A stretch of DNA of 64,000 nucleotides, taken from NCBI GenBank assembly GCA_036250195.1, contig JAVHZZ010000001.1, positions 379,574,907-379,638,906 of the forward strand, written 5' to 3'. Origin of the DNA: Mixophyes australis. Its lineage: Eukaryota; Chordata; Amphibia; Anura; Limnodynastidae. The notes beneath the pieces are model-generated. The model worked only from the letters and a program-made list of their open reading frames with translations, was not told the DNA's origin and searched no databases. The translations under genes were made by a program, and so were the position numbers. Shown here one piece after another: positions 1-12,662 of the stretch. Position 1 is the first letter of the stretch, and each line of letters starts with the position of its first letter.

Positions 1-949
1 TATTTTCAAAGCGGTGTAATGTTGGCATGCTCCACATTTTTTTTAAAAAGAGTAATATACTGTTTTTTTTCAAAGTCAATTAACACTTAGGGCAAATGAG
101 ATGTGGAGAGGTAAAGGTCAATTACTTTGGGTCTGCTTCTAAACCTTTACGATTTGCACAGAATCCAGCTAGGAATTGAAGATCCTTAGTGAAAGAATCT
201 GTACAATAATTAGTTCATTGCTTGTCAGGATGACTAAAAAAAAAAAGAAGGCATTTAAACAGGTTGCATAGTTATTTGACAACCACTTGTGTTGATGGGA
301 CATATCACTTCACTGCTTGCTGGTTCATTGCTGAAGTTTGCACCTTGTGACATCACATCATTGGCTTTAGCTCACAAACCAAAGCATCATTTTCATTCAA
401 CGATGAAACAAGACAAATTATAAATGATAAAATTATAAATTATAAAACTTGAAGATAGCGAGAATGAAAGTGAGGACCTGTTATATTTCTACTGATCAAT
501 AAAAGTGCAACATTGTTTTGCTAGAGATGACTGATTCGGATTCAGAGAAATCCAACATATCTGAGATTTCGGGTTCCGACTCTGTTCCTCAGGCCAAAAT
601 TGGATCTGAAAAATGAGGAACAACATAATTTCCGGGAAAATTAGTTTTGGATTAATATCTTCTATATATAGCCCTCCCTCTTGTTCTCATCTGCTATTTT
701 ACAACAGACAGCATATAGGGAGGACGTCAGCTGCTTTTCTCTACTCTGAAAATTATGTTTAAACTACAGACTGCAGCGTTATACAGGGTGCAAGGGACAG
801 AGGAAAATATAGATTAACTGTGATTGATTATAATTTATTTTAATGCAGTTTAGTCCTCCAAAGATTATTGAGGTAGAATACTTTGCAGATCAATGTTTCC
901 ATATATAGTATTTTATGAGGTAGACATCATTCTGAACTAATTAGTATTT
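1..949. other. AT-rich non-coding stretch
   Basis: I see no coding region. From about 523 a segment beginning TAGAGATGACTGATTCGG resembles the start of other repeats in this window that begin TAGAGATG (near 6315 on the plus strand and 59709 on the minus strand), so it is probably a decayed interspersed repeat. The end of that copy cannot be placed. Confidence 0.4.
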
Positions 950-988
950 AGTGGAGAAAAACAGTGTGCTTTTGCTGTATGACTATTG

Positions 989-1256
989 GCAGCAGAACCC
1001 CCCAAAAAAAATGAGATTTATTTGTTTAAAATTTTTACGTTTTGGTAGTGAAAGTAATCTTTTATGGGACAGTAATATCTGTATTAAGTGGGAAAAAAAT
1101 GGGTGTTTCTGTGAGAGAGTCAGCAGCAGAACCCCACCAAAAAACTTTTGTTTTCTAAACTTTTTTGTATTTTTCAATACTTGTGAAGTTGTAAAGGGTC
1201 ATTCAGTGACATCTATATTAAGTGGGGATAAGGGTGTTTGCATGTGAGGGCTTTTT
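989..1256 (+). repeat. Diverged tandem pair, about 134-bp unit
   Basis: Two units start with GCAGCAGAACCCC at 989 and 1123. Each continues through an A-run, a T-rich middle, and a block resembling ATATTAAGTGGG followed by GGGTGTTT. The open frames of 98 and 64 codons across it come from this repeat and are not convincing genes. Confidence 0.5.
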
Positions 1257-2811
1257 TGGGCATTTTCAAAATTCAGCGACCGTTTGTAGAACATTGCAGC
1301 AGCTGCAAAAAAATGTCATCTGCCATGTCACTAACTGAAGCAAGTCCATTAGATAAATTAAACAAAACAAATCTGTAGTGTAGGGAGTGTAAGGTGCAAG
1401 AGATAAAAATGTAACAGCACTACATAGAAGCTAAATTTGTCATGGTAGACAAAATGCATCATGGAGAGCGAAGAGGCAGTAACAATCAGTGTCATTAGAT
1501 GGACAGCGGCATCAGTAGATATTTAGATAGATACTCAATTGTAAAGAGTTATGTAAATTTCTGGCACTGTAGAAATGTTGATGATGATAGATGAAGATGA
1601 CCTGCACCAATACTAAAAAACATCAAATACTACACACACAATACATTTGGAACATAATAGGTATTCATCTCCTTGATCTGATGCCGGAAGGCTAGTGGAG
1701 TTTGGGGCCCGAGGTGCCTATGCCTCCAGGGAACATGGCCTGGAGGTTACCTAAAAATGTACTGGTGGTGGGACTGGAACTGGGACTGGTGGAACAGGAT
1801 GAAAAAGGGGGGTCTAATTGTATTTGTGTCATCTCTATAGCTCTATCTCATTTAAATTAATGTTATCCCGCAAGATAAAATCTCATTTTTGCATGTTGGT
1901 GTAAACATGGCTACACTCATGTTCTTAATCCTCACTCAGCAATTAAAACTCCTAATCTTCCCAACTTTTCCCAAGGGTACTGACCGAGACTTGCGGTAGA
2001 GGCAGTCCCGAAGAGCCATGTATATAGATATGAAATGTACATAAATATGGAATGTATATAAATATTGAATGTATAAATAATATATATCTGTTATATTAGT
2101 GAAATGTAAGAAATATGCAAAACAGAGAAAGTTCAGATTGGCCAATAGTTAGCCTTCCCACACAAGTAAGTATAACTGTCATTGATGCAGATTTGGTTAT
2201 CAAACATAAATCTTGACAGTTAATTATCAGAAATCCAAAGCATTGGACAGCTATAGTAAAGACATTCTTCTATATAGTAGAACCAGAGCCAATTTAGATG
2301 TTCCTTTCACCCCCCATCACTTCAGCTCCCTGCCTTCAATGACTATACACTTAAGGCAGAGTATTAATCTGATTAATATTAAGCTGTTTGATAATAGTTA
2401 TACAGAATATTCCAGAATCTATTACTTTATTGGTATTAAATATATTTTATACAATAATATTTGCTTACTCTTTAGTTATTTTGTAAAATCAATTAACTCA
2501 AAGTGAATCTCTGGCAGTTAAGATCATGATAATGGACGAATAGTTCTATACTTAGCAAATCGATTTCCAAAATATTTGATTATTTATTCAAACAGTGGTA
2601 ATTTAAGAAGACATGTTGAAGAAACAGAAATTAGAATAGAATGTACATGACTCATTTTTAATAGAGATTTGAAAAGACATATTGATTTTAAAAGTAATTT
2701 TAATAGCTAATGATGTGAAAACATTATTTGATGTCACCTAGAACACAATCATTGTAAAAACACACTTTGCTGTGACTTCTATTATTCTTATCATGTATTG
2801 GGAGCAGTAAA
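1257..2811. other. Non-coding; short imperfect tandem near 2030-2085
   Basis: No gene is recognisable. Around 2030-2085 there are three imperfect units of about 20 bp resembling GAATGTATATAAATAT. A GATGATGATAG run near 1580-1592, after a block like GGCACTGTAGAAATG, could be a decayed L2 or SINE tail, but this is weak. Confidence 0.4.
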
Positions 2812-3100
2812 CCATCATCACCATCTATTTATATAGTGCCACTAATCCGCAGCAAACACACTCACATCAATCCCTGTTCCATTGGAGCTTACAGACTAAA
2901 ATCCACACACACAATAGCAGCCAATTAACCTACTAGCATGTTTTTGAAGTGTGGGGGGAAACCAGAGCACCCGGAGGAAACCCACGCAAATACGGGGAGA
3001 ACATACAAACTCTACACAGATAAGACCATGTTCAGAAATTGAACTCATGACCCCAGCGCTGTGAGGCAGAAGTGCTAACTACTAAGCCACCGTGCTGCCC
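2812..3100 (-). mobile_element. tRNA-derived SINE, near full length
   Basis: Read on the minus strand, the element starts at 3100 with GGGCAGCACGGTGGCTTAG. A box-A-like sequence (TGGCTTAGTAGTTAG, 3089-3075) and a box-B-like sequence (GAGTTCAATTTC, about 3048-3037) mark an RNA polymerase III promoter from a tRNA. A body follows with the familiar CCTCCGGGTGCTC and TAGGTTAATTGGCTGCTATTG blocks. The 3' tail is GTGGCACTATATAAATAG followed by a GATG-type repeat. A second, internally deleted copy lies on the plus strand at 58660-58894. Such SINEs encode no protein and rely on a LINE. The tail resembles the L2 3' end at 41451-41503, which suggests L2 as the partner. Confidence 0.8.
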
Positions 3101-4910
3101 ACATATACCATAATAAAACACATACAATAGCCTTATCATCAGTCCACAGCAAATTATTTTGGTGTCAAGATGCATGAAGAGTCAGGTTTCAGGATCATAG
3201 AAAACATATACTATACATGCATCAAGTATCAATAAATGTGTTGTATTGGATGTTAACATATTTAAAAAAAAACAGAAAGCTGATATTGTGAAAAATCAAA
3301 GTCACTAGCTTGATAACTACATTGTGTAAACTAGAGTAGCATCAATATTGATTGAATACCAGGTATAAAACTACTTATTTTAGGAAGAAATATACTCTTT
3401 ATCTTTTTGAGCTGTCATCCCTACATGTAAAGAAAGAATGGTTTCTAACATTTATAGCAATTAAAGGTTAATGCTGTGCGGGACAATAGCTCAATGTAAA
3501 AGGTGCTTTGATGTGACTGTACCTTATATTGCTTTCTTTGCAAGCTCATGCCTCAATATTGATAGTTCAGAGTCAGTTCACTATCTCAGTTACTAGTTCA
3601 AACACTTCATTCCCAGACTCTGCTTTCATATTATCTCTTACTATTTCTTTCTGGTGTGTATTTATTCAGGGAGAAATGATCATGGCATACCTATAATGCC
3701 AATAGATTCCAGTGACATTTTAACAGCAGCACATTACTTTGTTGCAATTTTACTAGACAAATTAAATAATTGCAGGCATAATATTAATTCTGCATGCTGC
3801 ATATATACATAATACATTTCAACAGTGCAATATTTAAGAAAAATACATTTTTATATTTATATAAATTCATTCAGTTACATACATTTGTATCTAAATTCTA
3901 TTTGGTAACCCACAAACCTTCTGCAAATATGCTGCAAGGATTGATTCAATTACAATTTGCCTTAGTTCTATATATATTGACCAAGATGTACTTTTAAGTA
4001 GAGACAGCTGCTACCCAAAGAGAAATGATTCGAATGCTCAAAAGAGATATAGAAATAAACACATAAACTTGTAATTTCAAGTGAGTCGGAGAGTCTTACA
4101 ATCAAAGTTTGCACACGTGAGGATGCTCTCCTGGATAACAAAGAGCCCTTCCAGGCTCTACATTGAATTTAATTTGACTGTGATTTGTTCAAGGCCAATT
4201 TTGTTAGACCTACCAAAGGGTTAAATTAGTGTGGCATGAAAAGTGTGCTGCATGCAGAAGGAGGATTATGTTTGTGTGCTATATGTAGTGTAATATGGTC
4301 AATATGGTACTGCATACAGTTTTTCATTATTACACCGAAGAGGGACTGTTAAAAAATACACACAAAATGTGTAGTATGTCAAGAAATACTTGTGGCACCA
4401 AAGTGAATAGTTAACGTGTACACTATGGTAAAATGGATATACCCAGGAGCAGGAATGGTATTGAAAAATACTGTACAAATGAGATCTAAATGTTCATTAC
4501 GTACAGCTCAATGCCCAAGACATACATACTCAGTGACCAGCAAATATAGTTAGTGGCCAGTATAACAGCTCCATGCTAACATATGCAGCCTAATGTAACG
4601 TTGTAGCCTCATCATGCCACCATGAAGCCTCATCATGCCAACATATAGTCTTGTAGTCCCTTTATATAGCCCCATATCTGACACGTGCCCAGATGACTTA
4701 TCTTTAGTCCTTCACAATAATGCCACTGCTGCTGTAACTGTTCTGGGACTAATACAGAAGTAACATTCATACTATAATTGATTACACTGCGCTAAGATTG
4801 CTCTTCTTAGTGTGGTGCTCTTTAAGGGTTGCTGGATGATACTCCCATTTTAGGCAAGAGAGAAACATCAACCATGGCACTTAGCTGGCATTCTGTGACC
4901 GAAACTACAA
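3101..4910. other. AT-rich non-coding stretch
   Basis: Only short chance open frames are present. I see no recognisable repeat or gene. Confidence 0.4.
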
Positions 4911-4948
4911 TATATTGTACATATATATTGATATATATGTACAATATA
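4911..4948. repeat. Perfect 18-bp palindrome
   Basis: Arms 4911-4928 (TATATTGTACATATATAT) and 4931-4948 are exact reverse complements separated by TG. The decamer GAAACTACAA occurs at 4901 and again at 4971, so the palindrome sits in a short direct repeat. It is probably an expanded AT-rich slippage product. No function can be assigned. Confidence 0.75.
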
Positions 4949-6312
4949 CATATATATATTGAAACTACAAATAATTGTACACGATTAAGAGAAAGGCTTT
5001 TATTATTGGGGTTTGATAGAAGAGGGGAAGAAAGATGGAATTATGGGTCCAACTTTGAATTAAACTGTCTTACTGTATATTCTAATACAGGTTATACATG
5101 CATATTATGACTGCATCAACAATAAAAGTCGTAGATTTGATTTAATTCAGTCTAACTACATGATTACCAATTATCACTTCTAAAGTAAGACTAATCATTT
5201 CTTAGAATGGGGCTTGTTCAGTTCACATTTTTCATTGTTTGTATATGTGATGAAAGTTCAATATCAATATTTGAAGCATTACTTGAGATGAAATTCTAGT
5301 TTATAATCACTTAGGGGGATTTATCACTGGGGGATTTTAATCAAATCTACTAGTTTTTAGTGATTCCATGACATTTTGTCATTCACCTAAACTATTAAAG
5401 AAAAATTGCCATACAATTCTCTACTCTCCTAACCCCACCAAAAAATCATACATCTCTCAATAACAGAAATGAGTGTAATGAGTGTTTTTATTTAATTATA
5501 TCCAACAGTACAGTCTGAAACTAATGGTAATTGTAAAGTATTAAATGCTTTAACACCATTTTAGGTTATGCATAACACATCATATAAATGCTTTCTGAGG
5601 AGCGATAGTAAACATGTTACTATACTGTTGGATAGAAGTATATAGAGTTTTAATTAATGTTTAATTCTATCGATAGGAGGTTTTCAGGACAATTATCCAT
5701 TGATTTATCCGACATAGCTGCCTATTTGTGTTGTTTGGAGAAGTATTTAACTTATTAAGAGAGAGGTATGCACATTTTTTATATATGAACAGAAGTCCAT
5801 TATTTAACTGAGGTCCATTTCATCCAATCAGAAGAGAATAGTTAACATCATATTATTATATGTGCCAGTACTATTGGCATTTGGCTTGAAGCACATGTAT
5901 GCATTTTTTTTGTTATTATTTCTGATCTGAGATGCTTTGGATCCTTTGAGACAATTCAAACAAGATTTAAGAGCTATCTGTAGTTCTTCTTTGAAAATGC
6001 TCAATTACACAGCATAATAGATATATGTGGCTATATTAGATACTGTTGCAAGACCTTTCGCACGAACAAAAAATTAGCAATAATATGTTAATTTAGTTTT
6101 CATTTATTAACTGGTCATATTATGCATAAGCTTGCTGTTGTTGTTGTTTTTTTTATAAGTTTGCTTTTAGTTTTATCATTTGGCACCAGATATTCTCTAT
6201 TCTGTGATTTTAGTGATAAATATTCTCTAAAATTGTAGGAGCACACAGTCTCCTTCACAGCTGCAGGAGATAATCAGGAGCCATTTGAGATTTAATATAG
6301 TATGTATTAAAA
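4949..6312. other. AT-rich non-coding stretch
   Basis: No recognisable gene or mobile element. Confidence 0.4.
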
Positions 6313-6480
6313 TTAGAGATGGGCGGGCTCGGTTCCCCGAGAACCGAACCCACCCGAACTTTGGGTATCCGAGTACCGAGCCGCGGACGCTTCTTTGACA
6401 GCGCCGCGGCTGCTGTATAGGACAGTGGCCAGTTAGTTAGCGCAGGGGGGGTTTCTAGAGACTCAGAAACCCCCCCTGCG
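6313..6480. repeat. GC-rich interspersed repeat ending in a 16-bp perfect hairpin
   Basis: It starts near 6313 with TTAGAGATGGGCGGGCTCGG and contains a GGCTCGGTT / AACCGAACC inverted repeat. At 6441-6456 and 6465-6480 two 16-base arms (CGCAGGGGGGGTTTCT and its exact complement) flank an 8-base loop. The GC content contrasts sharply with the AT-rich surroundings, suggesting a transposed MITE-like unit. I cannot place its 3' end. Confidence 0.55.
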
Positions 6481-6851
6481 TGCGCCACTGCCCCTGAGTC
6501 TATATTATGCATGCAAGTTCACGCCTTCACAATTCCGTGTTTCGCCCTTTCCCTTGTACTAAGCCGCAAGCTGTCGCAAGTGTAAATTGCGTCCGAAGTA
6601 CAGGCGGATATGGTGCTTGCTGCACATGCATGATAGTGTTTTTGTGGTCAATGCTCCTAAAACGGACTTTGCGTCTGACTCTAAATGAGGCCCTATGCGT
6701 GGCGTTCTTTCTGTTCTATATCATAGGTCTTTGGGCACTTGCAAATAAGTGCTCAGAATTGGAAGCTGCCTACTGTATGTGATTTCATTTAGTTTTTGCA
6801 CAGTCACATTTTTATTGCTTTCACAATTTCACTCAGCGCCTATATAAATAA

Positions 6852-6854
<3 letters not shown>

Positions 6855-6894
<40 letters not shown>
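6855..6894. repeat. (TA)n microsatellite
   Basis: About 20 uninterrupted TA dinucleotides. Confidence 0.95.
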
Positions 6895-6896
<2 letters not shown>

Positions 6897-6948
6897 TGCT
6901 AAGCATCATTGGGGCATGGCTAGTAGGTGAAAAGCGCTAGGCCACCCT

Positions 6949-7063
6949 CCTACAGAAAAAACGTGAATTGCCTTTACAAGTCATCCCCACTTTAAATTTC
7001 CCCTGCAAAGTCGCTGATTTCCGTCGACTTGTAGATATTGGCACTAATTACATTTACCCCCTG
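6949..7063 (-). repeat. Copy of the GGTAAATGTAT short interspersed repeat
   Basis: On the minus strand it begins GGGGGTAAATGTAATTAG, then CTACAAGTC, a CGAC-rich core and AATTTAAAGTGG. It matches in order the copies at 13924-14045 and 53662-53748. It is probably a small non-autonomous DNA element. No coding content. Confidence 0.55.
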
Positions 7064-9338
7064 GAGTCTCAGCTGGTGATTTGAGTGGTCAGATGGTTTC
7101 AGGTCATGTTACAGTAGGTCTCTTGTTCCGTATATGTGGCTGTTGCAGTTTTTGGGTGCTCTGTGCCTACTTTACTCTCTGTTACCTATAATTAGCTCTT
7201 GAATATCTCCTTATTAAACACTCAAACAGGCCCAACTGCTAATCACCTAATAACTCTTTTTCTTCAATTACCAACCCCTTATTTGTTCTTATTGTCCACT
7301 ATTCCTCTCTCTTTCTCTCCTTTGTAAGTAAATATAGGACACGCTAGCTATTGTAAAGCTCTATCTCATTCTGGGCTAACCACTCACTCTTCTGTACAGT
7401 ATTTTATCACGTCATTTTATTGCCATATAGAGACTCTACTTTTTCCATCCTCTGTCACTCCTTCAGCTTAACTATCTAATATCCTAGTTTGACTTGATCT
7501 AACTCTTACCTACAACCCCCTTCTATTTTCATTGGTTTTAACTATTTATTATATTGCTTCTCCTTCTCTTATCCCCATTTGGTATTTCTTACTGTTTACC
7601 TTACTTAAGCTGCTGGTTTTTTTTATTCCTTTTTTATGTCACCATGTGGCTCTAGCTTGAGCCTACCTTTTTGCTTGCCTTTTTTTCTGCTGCTTCATAA
7701 GGGTTATCAGCTGATTAACAGTTGCTTTATATAGCTTAAGCCAAATATGTCTCAACCTGGTTTTTCGAAAGTGCGATTACAAGGGAGCAGCTGGGTCTGA
7801 AGTAGTGATCATGAGGCTGGATATTATCCATTACTTGACTATTATACATGTAAACACTGATACAATTCTCTGAACCACCACTGACTTTAACAATTTGTCC
7901 TGAAATCTGACATTATTCCCCACACTAGTAAACATAGATTGGAGTTCACCAAGAACTTTAATACTAGCATTGTGTAATTAGAGGACTAAAGTTATTATTT
8001 AGTTAATGTGGCACCTGAATTTAGTTTTTTTCCCAGGTGAACTGAACTCATTATGGAATGAGCTCCCTTTTCCAGATAAAACCAGATGTCATGTGGTGGG
8101 ACCGCGTGACTTGATAGGTCCGAAGTACAAGTTTCTGAACCCTAAAAGTATGGAAAAGATATAACAAAGAAGTTCCACTATAATATGGAAAGAACCTAAC
8201 ATGGGTAATCCAGTAGGTCCAATATATAATTAAAAATTGTTTATTATAGTGGGTTTCAGATATTTTGAAATACATTTGATATTATTTTATTGGAAATAAT
8301 AGAGGAAAGTAGCAAAGCAAAAAACAATTAAACTTCAACTTAGAGAGCTAAACAATGTCCTCTCACACCTAAAGAATCTCACTCATATTATGAGATCCAG
8401 ATGTGTAAATTCTCTTGCCAGAATAGATAACACAGTTGTCTTTTCAATGCTATGTATATTTATTTAATGCTATACAACTGTTAATGTAATTATTAATCAA
8501 CTGCTATTGTGATTGCAATGATTATGTGACCAAGGACCATCTACCATTTTTTCTGATTACATTAGTAGAACCCTGCATTGTCATTAGAGGAAGGTTCCAT
8601 GTATGAACCACACATGGAAGCATGTTATTGCTATTCTTAAGTTCAGTGTGTGTAAGTGATTTAAAACAATATCCAGTCTCATCAGAAGTACATACATGGC
8701 AGAAAAAGCAAACAAAGACATCCAGGTCTGCTGATCCATTATAAAGCTGGAGCACAATAAATGCACACACATTTGTTTTACTGTAGGTAACAATTTAATC
8801 ATACCAAATTAAGCCATGTGGTTCAAAGAATGGTCCACATTGCAATAGAAATAATGTCCTAATAGAGAATAAAAATAAAGATAAACGGTCAGATTGGAAA
8901 AAGCCAGTGAAAAATAAATTTTTCAGACCTGCATATTTGATTAAAGAATTTGACTAGTCGATCTATCGAAACATACTCTTGCCTACAGTTTACTAAATAA
9001 AAATATTTCATCCACTACGATTTTAGTGAAGGGTATGACCAAGTTAGGTTTAATGAACTAAACAATTATCCTAGAAAAAATGTTTACCAGAGCGCTTATC
9101 CTGCTTTAATTACTAGACCGTAAGTGGATAAATGTGTATGCAACCGTCTATATTGCATTTTTATCACCAAGACACCCACCACAAATGACATACAGGTATC
9201 ACTTAAGATTTTAAGAAAGTCTTTTGGATTAATTATCAAGTACTACACACAAGTACATATGATATGCCCCGCTGGAAATGATAATATTTGCAGACTAACC
9301 AGGAAACTCATTTCTAACATAACTGGATATATATACAC
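7064..9338. other. AT-rich non-coding stretch
   Basis: 7200-7700 is pyrimidine-rich on the plus strand. The short open frames near 8.5-8.8 kb look like chance. No gene recognised. Confidence 0.4.

Positions 9339-9399
<61 letters not shown>
9339..9399. repeat. (CTAT)n microsatellite
   Basis: About 15 uninterrupted tetranucleotide units. An open frame on the plus strand translates the repeat as a run of Ser-Ile-Tyr-Leu and is spurious. A similar array lies at 41951-42015. Confidence 0.95.
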
Positions 9400-11007
9400 A
9401 TATATTTAAACATAAGTAGGCATTTTTTCTGGTTGTGCCAATGCATTACCTTGATATGTGAACCTAAGTAAACACACTGATAATATACAAAATGACATTA
9501 AGAAATGAACAGTCATTCAGCACATATCCATTTGACAATCAACCCCTGAAACTATTGTTTAGCAGTACTCCTCATGGTGACTGTAGGAGGAGACACTTGG
9601 GAGCTCATGTTAATTTGAAAATGATTTGTGTTTTTGGCATATAATATGCTTTTTACACCTGCGTTCCAAAACTCTTGTTTTATGCTCATGCTCAGATATA
9701 TAAAAGCATATTATATACCACATACACAATGTGCATCCACTTAACATAAGCCACTAGATAATTATGTTTATATAACATTATAACTTTTATTTCTGCTTTT
9801 CAGAACATTCTGAAAAATAAATTTCTGAATAAAAGATTTCATACCTGTATTTTATACTTCACTTACATGATCGCTGCTGCAACAAAAATTTAGGCCCAGT
9901 CTATTGACAAACTTATTACATAAAGGCAAATTATACTTCCATTTCTTCTCTGCAGCTGATTTACCTGATAAGCTGTAATAAAACAACATTGTACATTTTT
10001 CAATATGTTTCCTTACCTAAAGGTTAGGGTAAAGTCGGAGAAAAATTTATGTTGGGTTTTACAAACAAAAATCATATTGAGTTTCTGTAATAAATCCATT
10101 ATTGTCTTACTTTGAACATGAAACTGAAAAAAACAACAAAACAATGTATGGGTGTCGGAGTCATAGCAGGTGAATAATTGTAATTGAGCTCTTATCTGAT
10201 GAATAAGTGAGGACGAAAGGAGGACAGAAGCCTCGGGTGAATTTTACTTTTGAGTTTTGACTGCAATACAGCAATTGTCATTGCACAGTCTGTTTCCCAT
10301 CGTTTACTCATTATCAGGTTCTAGAATCAAGAAAACAATAGAGAGAAATGACAAGGAAGATGATCTATTCTGCATGCAATGAATATTGTTTAGAGGTGCT
10401 AAAATTGGAATTGAATGTTTCAGTTCTTTTCTCTTTACCCTTTCATACTTTTAATTACTGGAAACTTAAGTCTACAGGGAAAAATGTTTATCACTAAAAA
10501 TTAATTTAGCTCTCCTGAACATTCTCGCATTAATTATTTTTTTGCTCAGCTAATTTGCATGATACCAAGTTTCCTGCCATTGTGATTTGTGGTAACATCC
10601 TCATACCAAGGTGTCTGAGGTATACTTCTTCAGTAACTTAATCAGCACCATTAACCCACAAACAGAGGAAAATACTTAGAAAGGTACAAATGTATTCGTG
10701 GTCTGACCTTCAATTTTCTTCTGAGTGGAATATTTTATTTCTCATGGTTTATATACGTTAATTGATTTGTGTTATATAGCTGCAGAGAGCTATAGAATGC
10801 AAGAATGAGTCTTGTTAAGACATTTTTCTTGTAGCAGAACGTCTATGTGTAGCAATCGAAAATAAGTCACATTGTGAAGTACATTTACCTTGTGATTATT
10901 TGTGTATGGAATTGTTATCCTTTGCTTTTAGCTAACTGTAATTCTACTGTACTCTGAGCTTTTATTACAGTCTAGCAAATGTTATGTATTTATGATGTTT
11001 AGAAAGA
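9400..11007. other. AT-rich non-coding stretch
   Basis: No gene or recognisable repeat. Confidence 0.4.
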
Positions 11008-11016
11008 ATATATATA

Positions 11017-11068
<52 letters not shown>
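11008..11068. repeat. (TA)n microsatellite
   Basis: About 60 bases of TA repeat, with one extra T near 11020. Confidence 0.95.
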
Positions 11069-11072
<4 letters not shown>

Positions 11073-12368
11073 CATTTTAAAAAGAACATATATCAGAACA
11101 ATTTAAAACTAAGAAATATCAATTTATTGTCAGATTTTTAATCCTCCTTTGAGATATATTGATCATCTATGTTGCATTCTACTGCCGAGGTACAGTGAAA
11201 AATTTAAATTGCTCTTTGATAACCTCTCGTGTCTCGATTTGTGCTGGTGTGCCTATATTTCACCAATGTGCATTGGTTTGCAGAACAAGTCAATGAGTAA
11301 AGTTGGACAGTGTGGCGATGTTCCTTATTATGTGACAATTAAGCTTAGTTTTGCAAAACATGCAAAAATTAGATTTTGATTTGCTGCCAGTTCCACAAAG
11401 CAAAACAGTTGAATCTTGAATATCCTCTATAGAGGATATAGGCATAGCCTCTCACTGGATTTTACCAATAAATGCCAGAGAATCTGTGCAAATCATTGAT
11501 TCACTGGTAGAAAAAAATGATTTACTAAATTCAAGGTGAATTGCAAAATTGCATACACATTCAGGTGAATTTCTGAGGTTTTCCTTATTTCTACTTATAA
11601 ATCTTAAAAATCGTAACTAGAAGAAAACACTACAAAACCATAGCTGACAACTGTGACCCTTCTTATCCATATAGATTTCTGCTGTTAAGTTTGAATTTAG
11701 CAAATTAATCAGCAGCCAGAACAAGCCACATAGCATAAAACAAGTTAAAGGAGACTATTTTTTTGGATGTATTACTTTAATTTCATATAGAGGTGCATTT
11801 GATACCAAAACCTTTCTCCATCAGTTTTATAGGAGCCTCACAACTCTATTTTGTGCTGTTAATGGACTCTACTGCTACTACTACTACTACTAAAATTGGT
11901 AAATGGGTAAATGTAGTTTGGTGTGATCATGGATGTGGCATAATTTGACCCAAATTTGTCTTAATGATTGTTATGACAAATATTGGTGTTTTTAATACAT
12001 GTGTATGTGTCTATAGCATGCTCAGCAGGCCTCTATGTATTTGAATGCTATACCGTAAGCTATACTCTTGAAAGATAATTTGTTCTATTGTGATGTGCGT
12101 TTTATGTATTAAATAAAGCATGAAAAAGTACAAATGGTCATCATTCTATACATTTCTATAATTTTATAAGACAACAATTTTGCAAATATTCTAAAATATT
12201 ATTATCATTTAAGAGACATTGCCGGTTCCTAAGGCAATTGGTAAAATGCATTCTTATTAAGGTATGTTTCAGCCTCTAAAATAACTGTCTCCACTTTGCT
12301 AAAGTATTTTGTCCCCTCTTTTGTCATTTTTCAGTACATCAGACTCCAGGCTGTTTGCCACACATCTA
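11069..12368. other. Non-coding; short (CTA)n near 11871-11893
   Basis: No gene recognised. A short CTA trinucleotide run is the only simple repeat. Confidence 0.4.
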
Positions 12369-12659
12369 GGGCCTGATTCATTAAGGAAAGTAAAGCAGGA
12401 AAAATGAGTAACTTTACACCTTGGCAAAACCATGTTGCATTGGAGGGGCATGTAAATTTAAAATGTGATGGCAGATTTATATTTGGGGTAGGACATGTAC
12501 TAGATCAACTTTCAGTGTAAAAATAAAGCTATCAAGTATTTGTGTGTTACAAAACAGCCAGTTTGTAAACTCATTTGTAGCACTTGCATTGTAACATGGT
12601 TTTGTCCAGGAGAAAACTTACTCCATATTTTGTTTTACTTTCATTAATGAATCAGGCCC
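12369..12659. mobile_element. Harbinger-like MITE, copy 1
   Basis: A 291-bp element has long terminal inverted repeats: the left end is GGGCCTGATTCATTAAGGAA and the right end is its near-complement, closing with GAATCAGGCCC. The inverted similarity continues inward through ACTTACTCC and GGACAAAACCATGTTACA-like blocks. It is flanked by the trinucleotide CTA on both sides (12366-12368 and 12660-12662). The copy at 60130-60450 is the same family, flanked by ATA. A 3-bp duplication ending in TA and these terminal bases fit a PIF/Harbinger MITE. It has no coding capacity and would need a transposase from elsewhere. Confidence 0.8.
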
Positions 12660-12662
12660 CTA

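Noticed and set aside
2812..3100. Functional tRNA gene
   Set aside because: The tRNA-like boxes are part of a SINE with a LINE-like tail; no complete cloverleaf is formed.
12369..12659. hAT assignment for the GGGCCTGA MITE
   Set aside because: Both copies show 3-bp rather than 8-bp flanking duplications.
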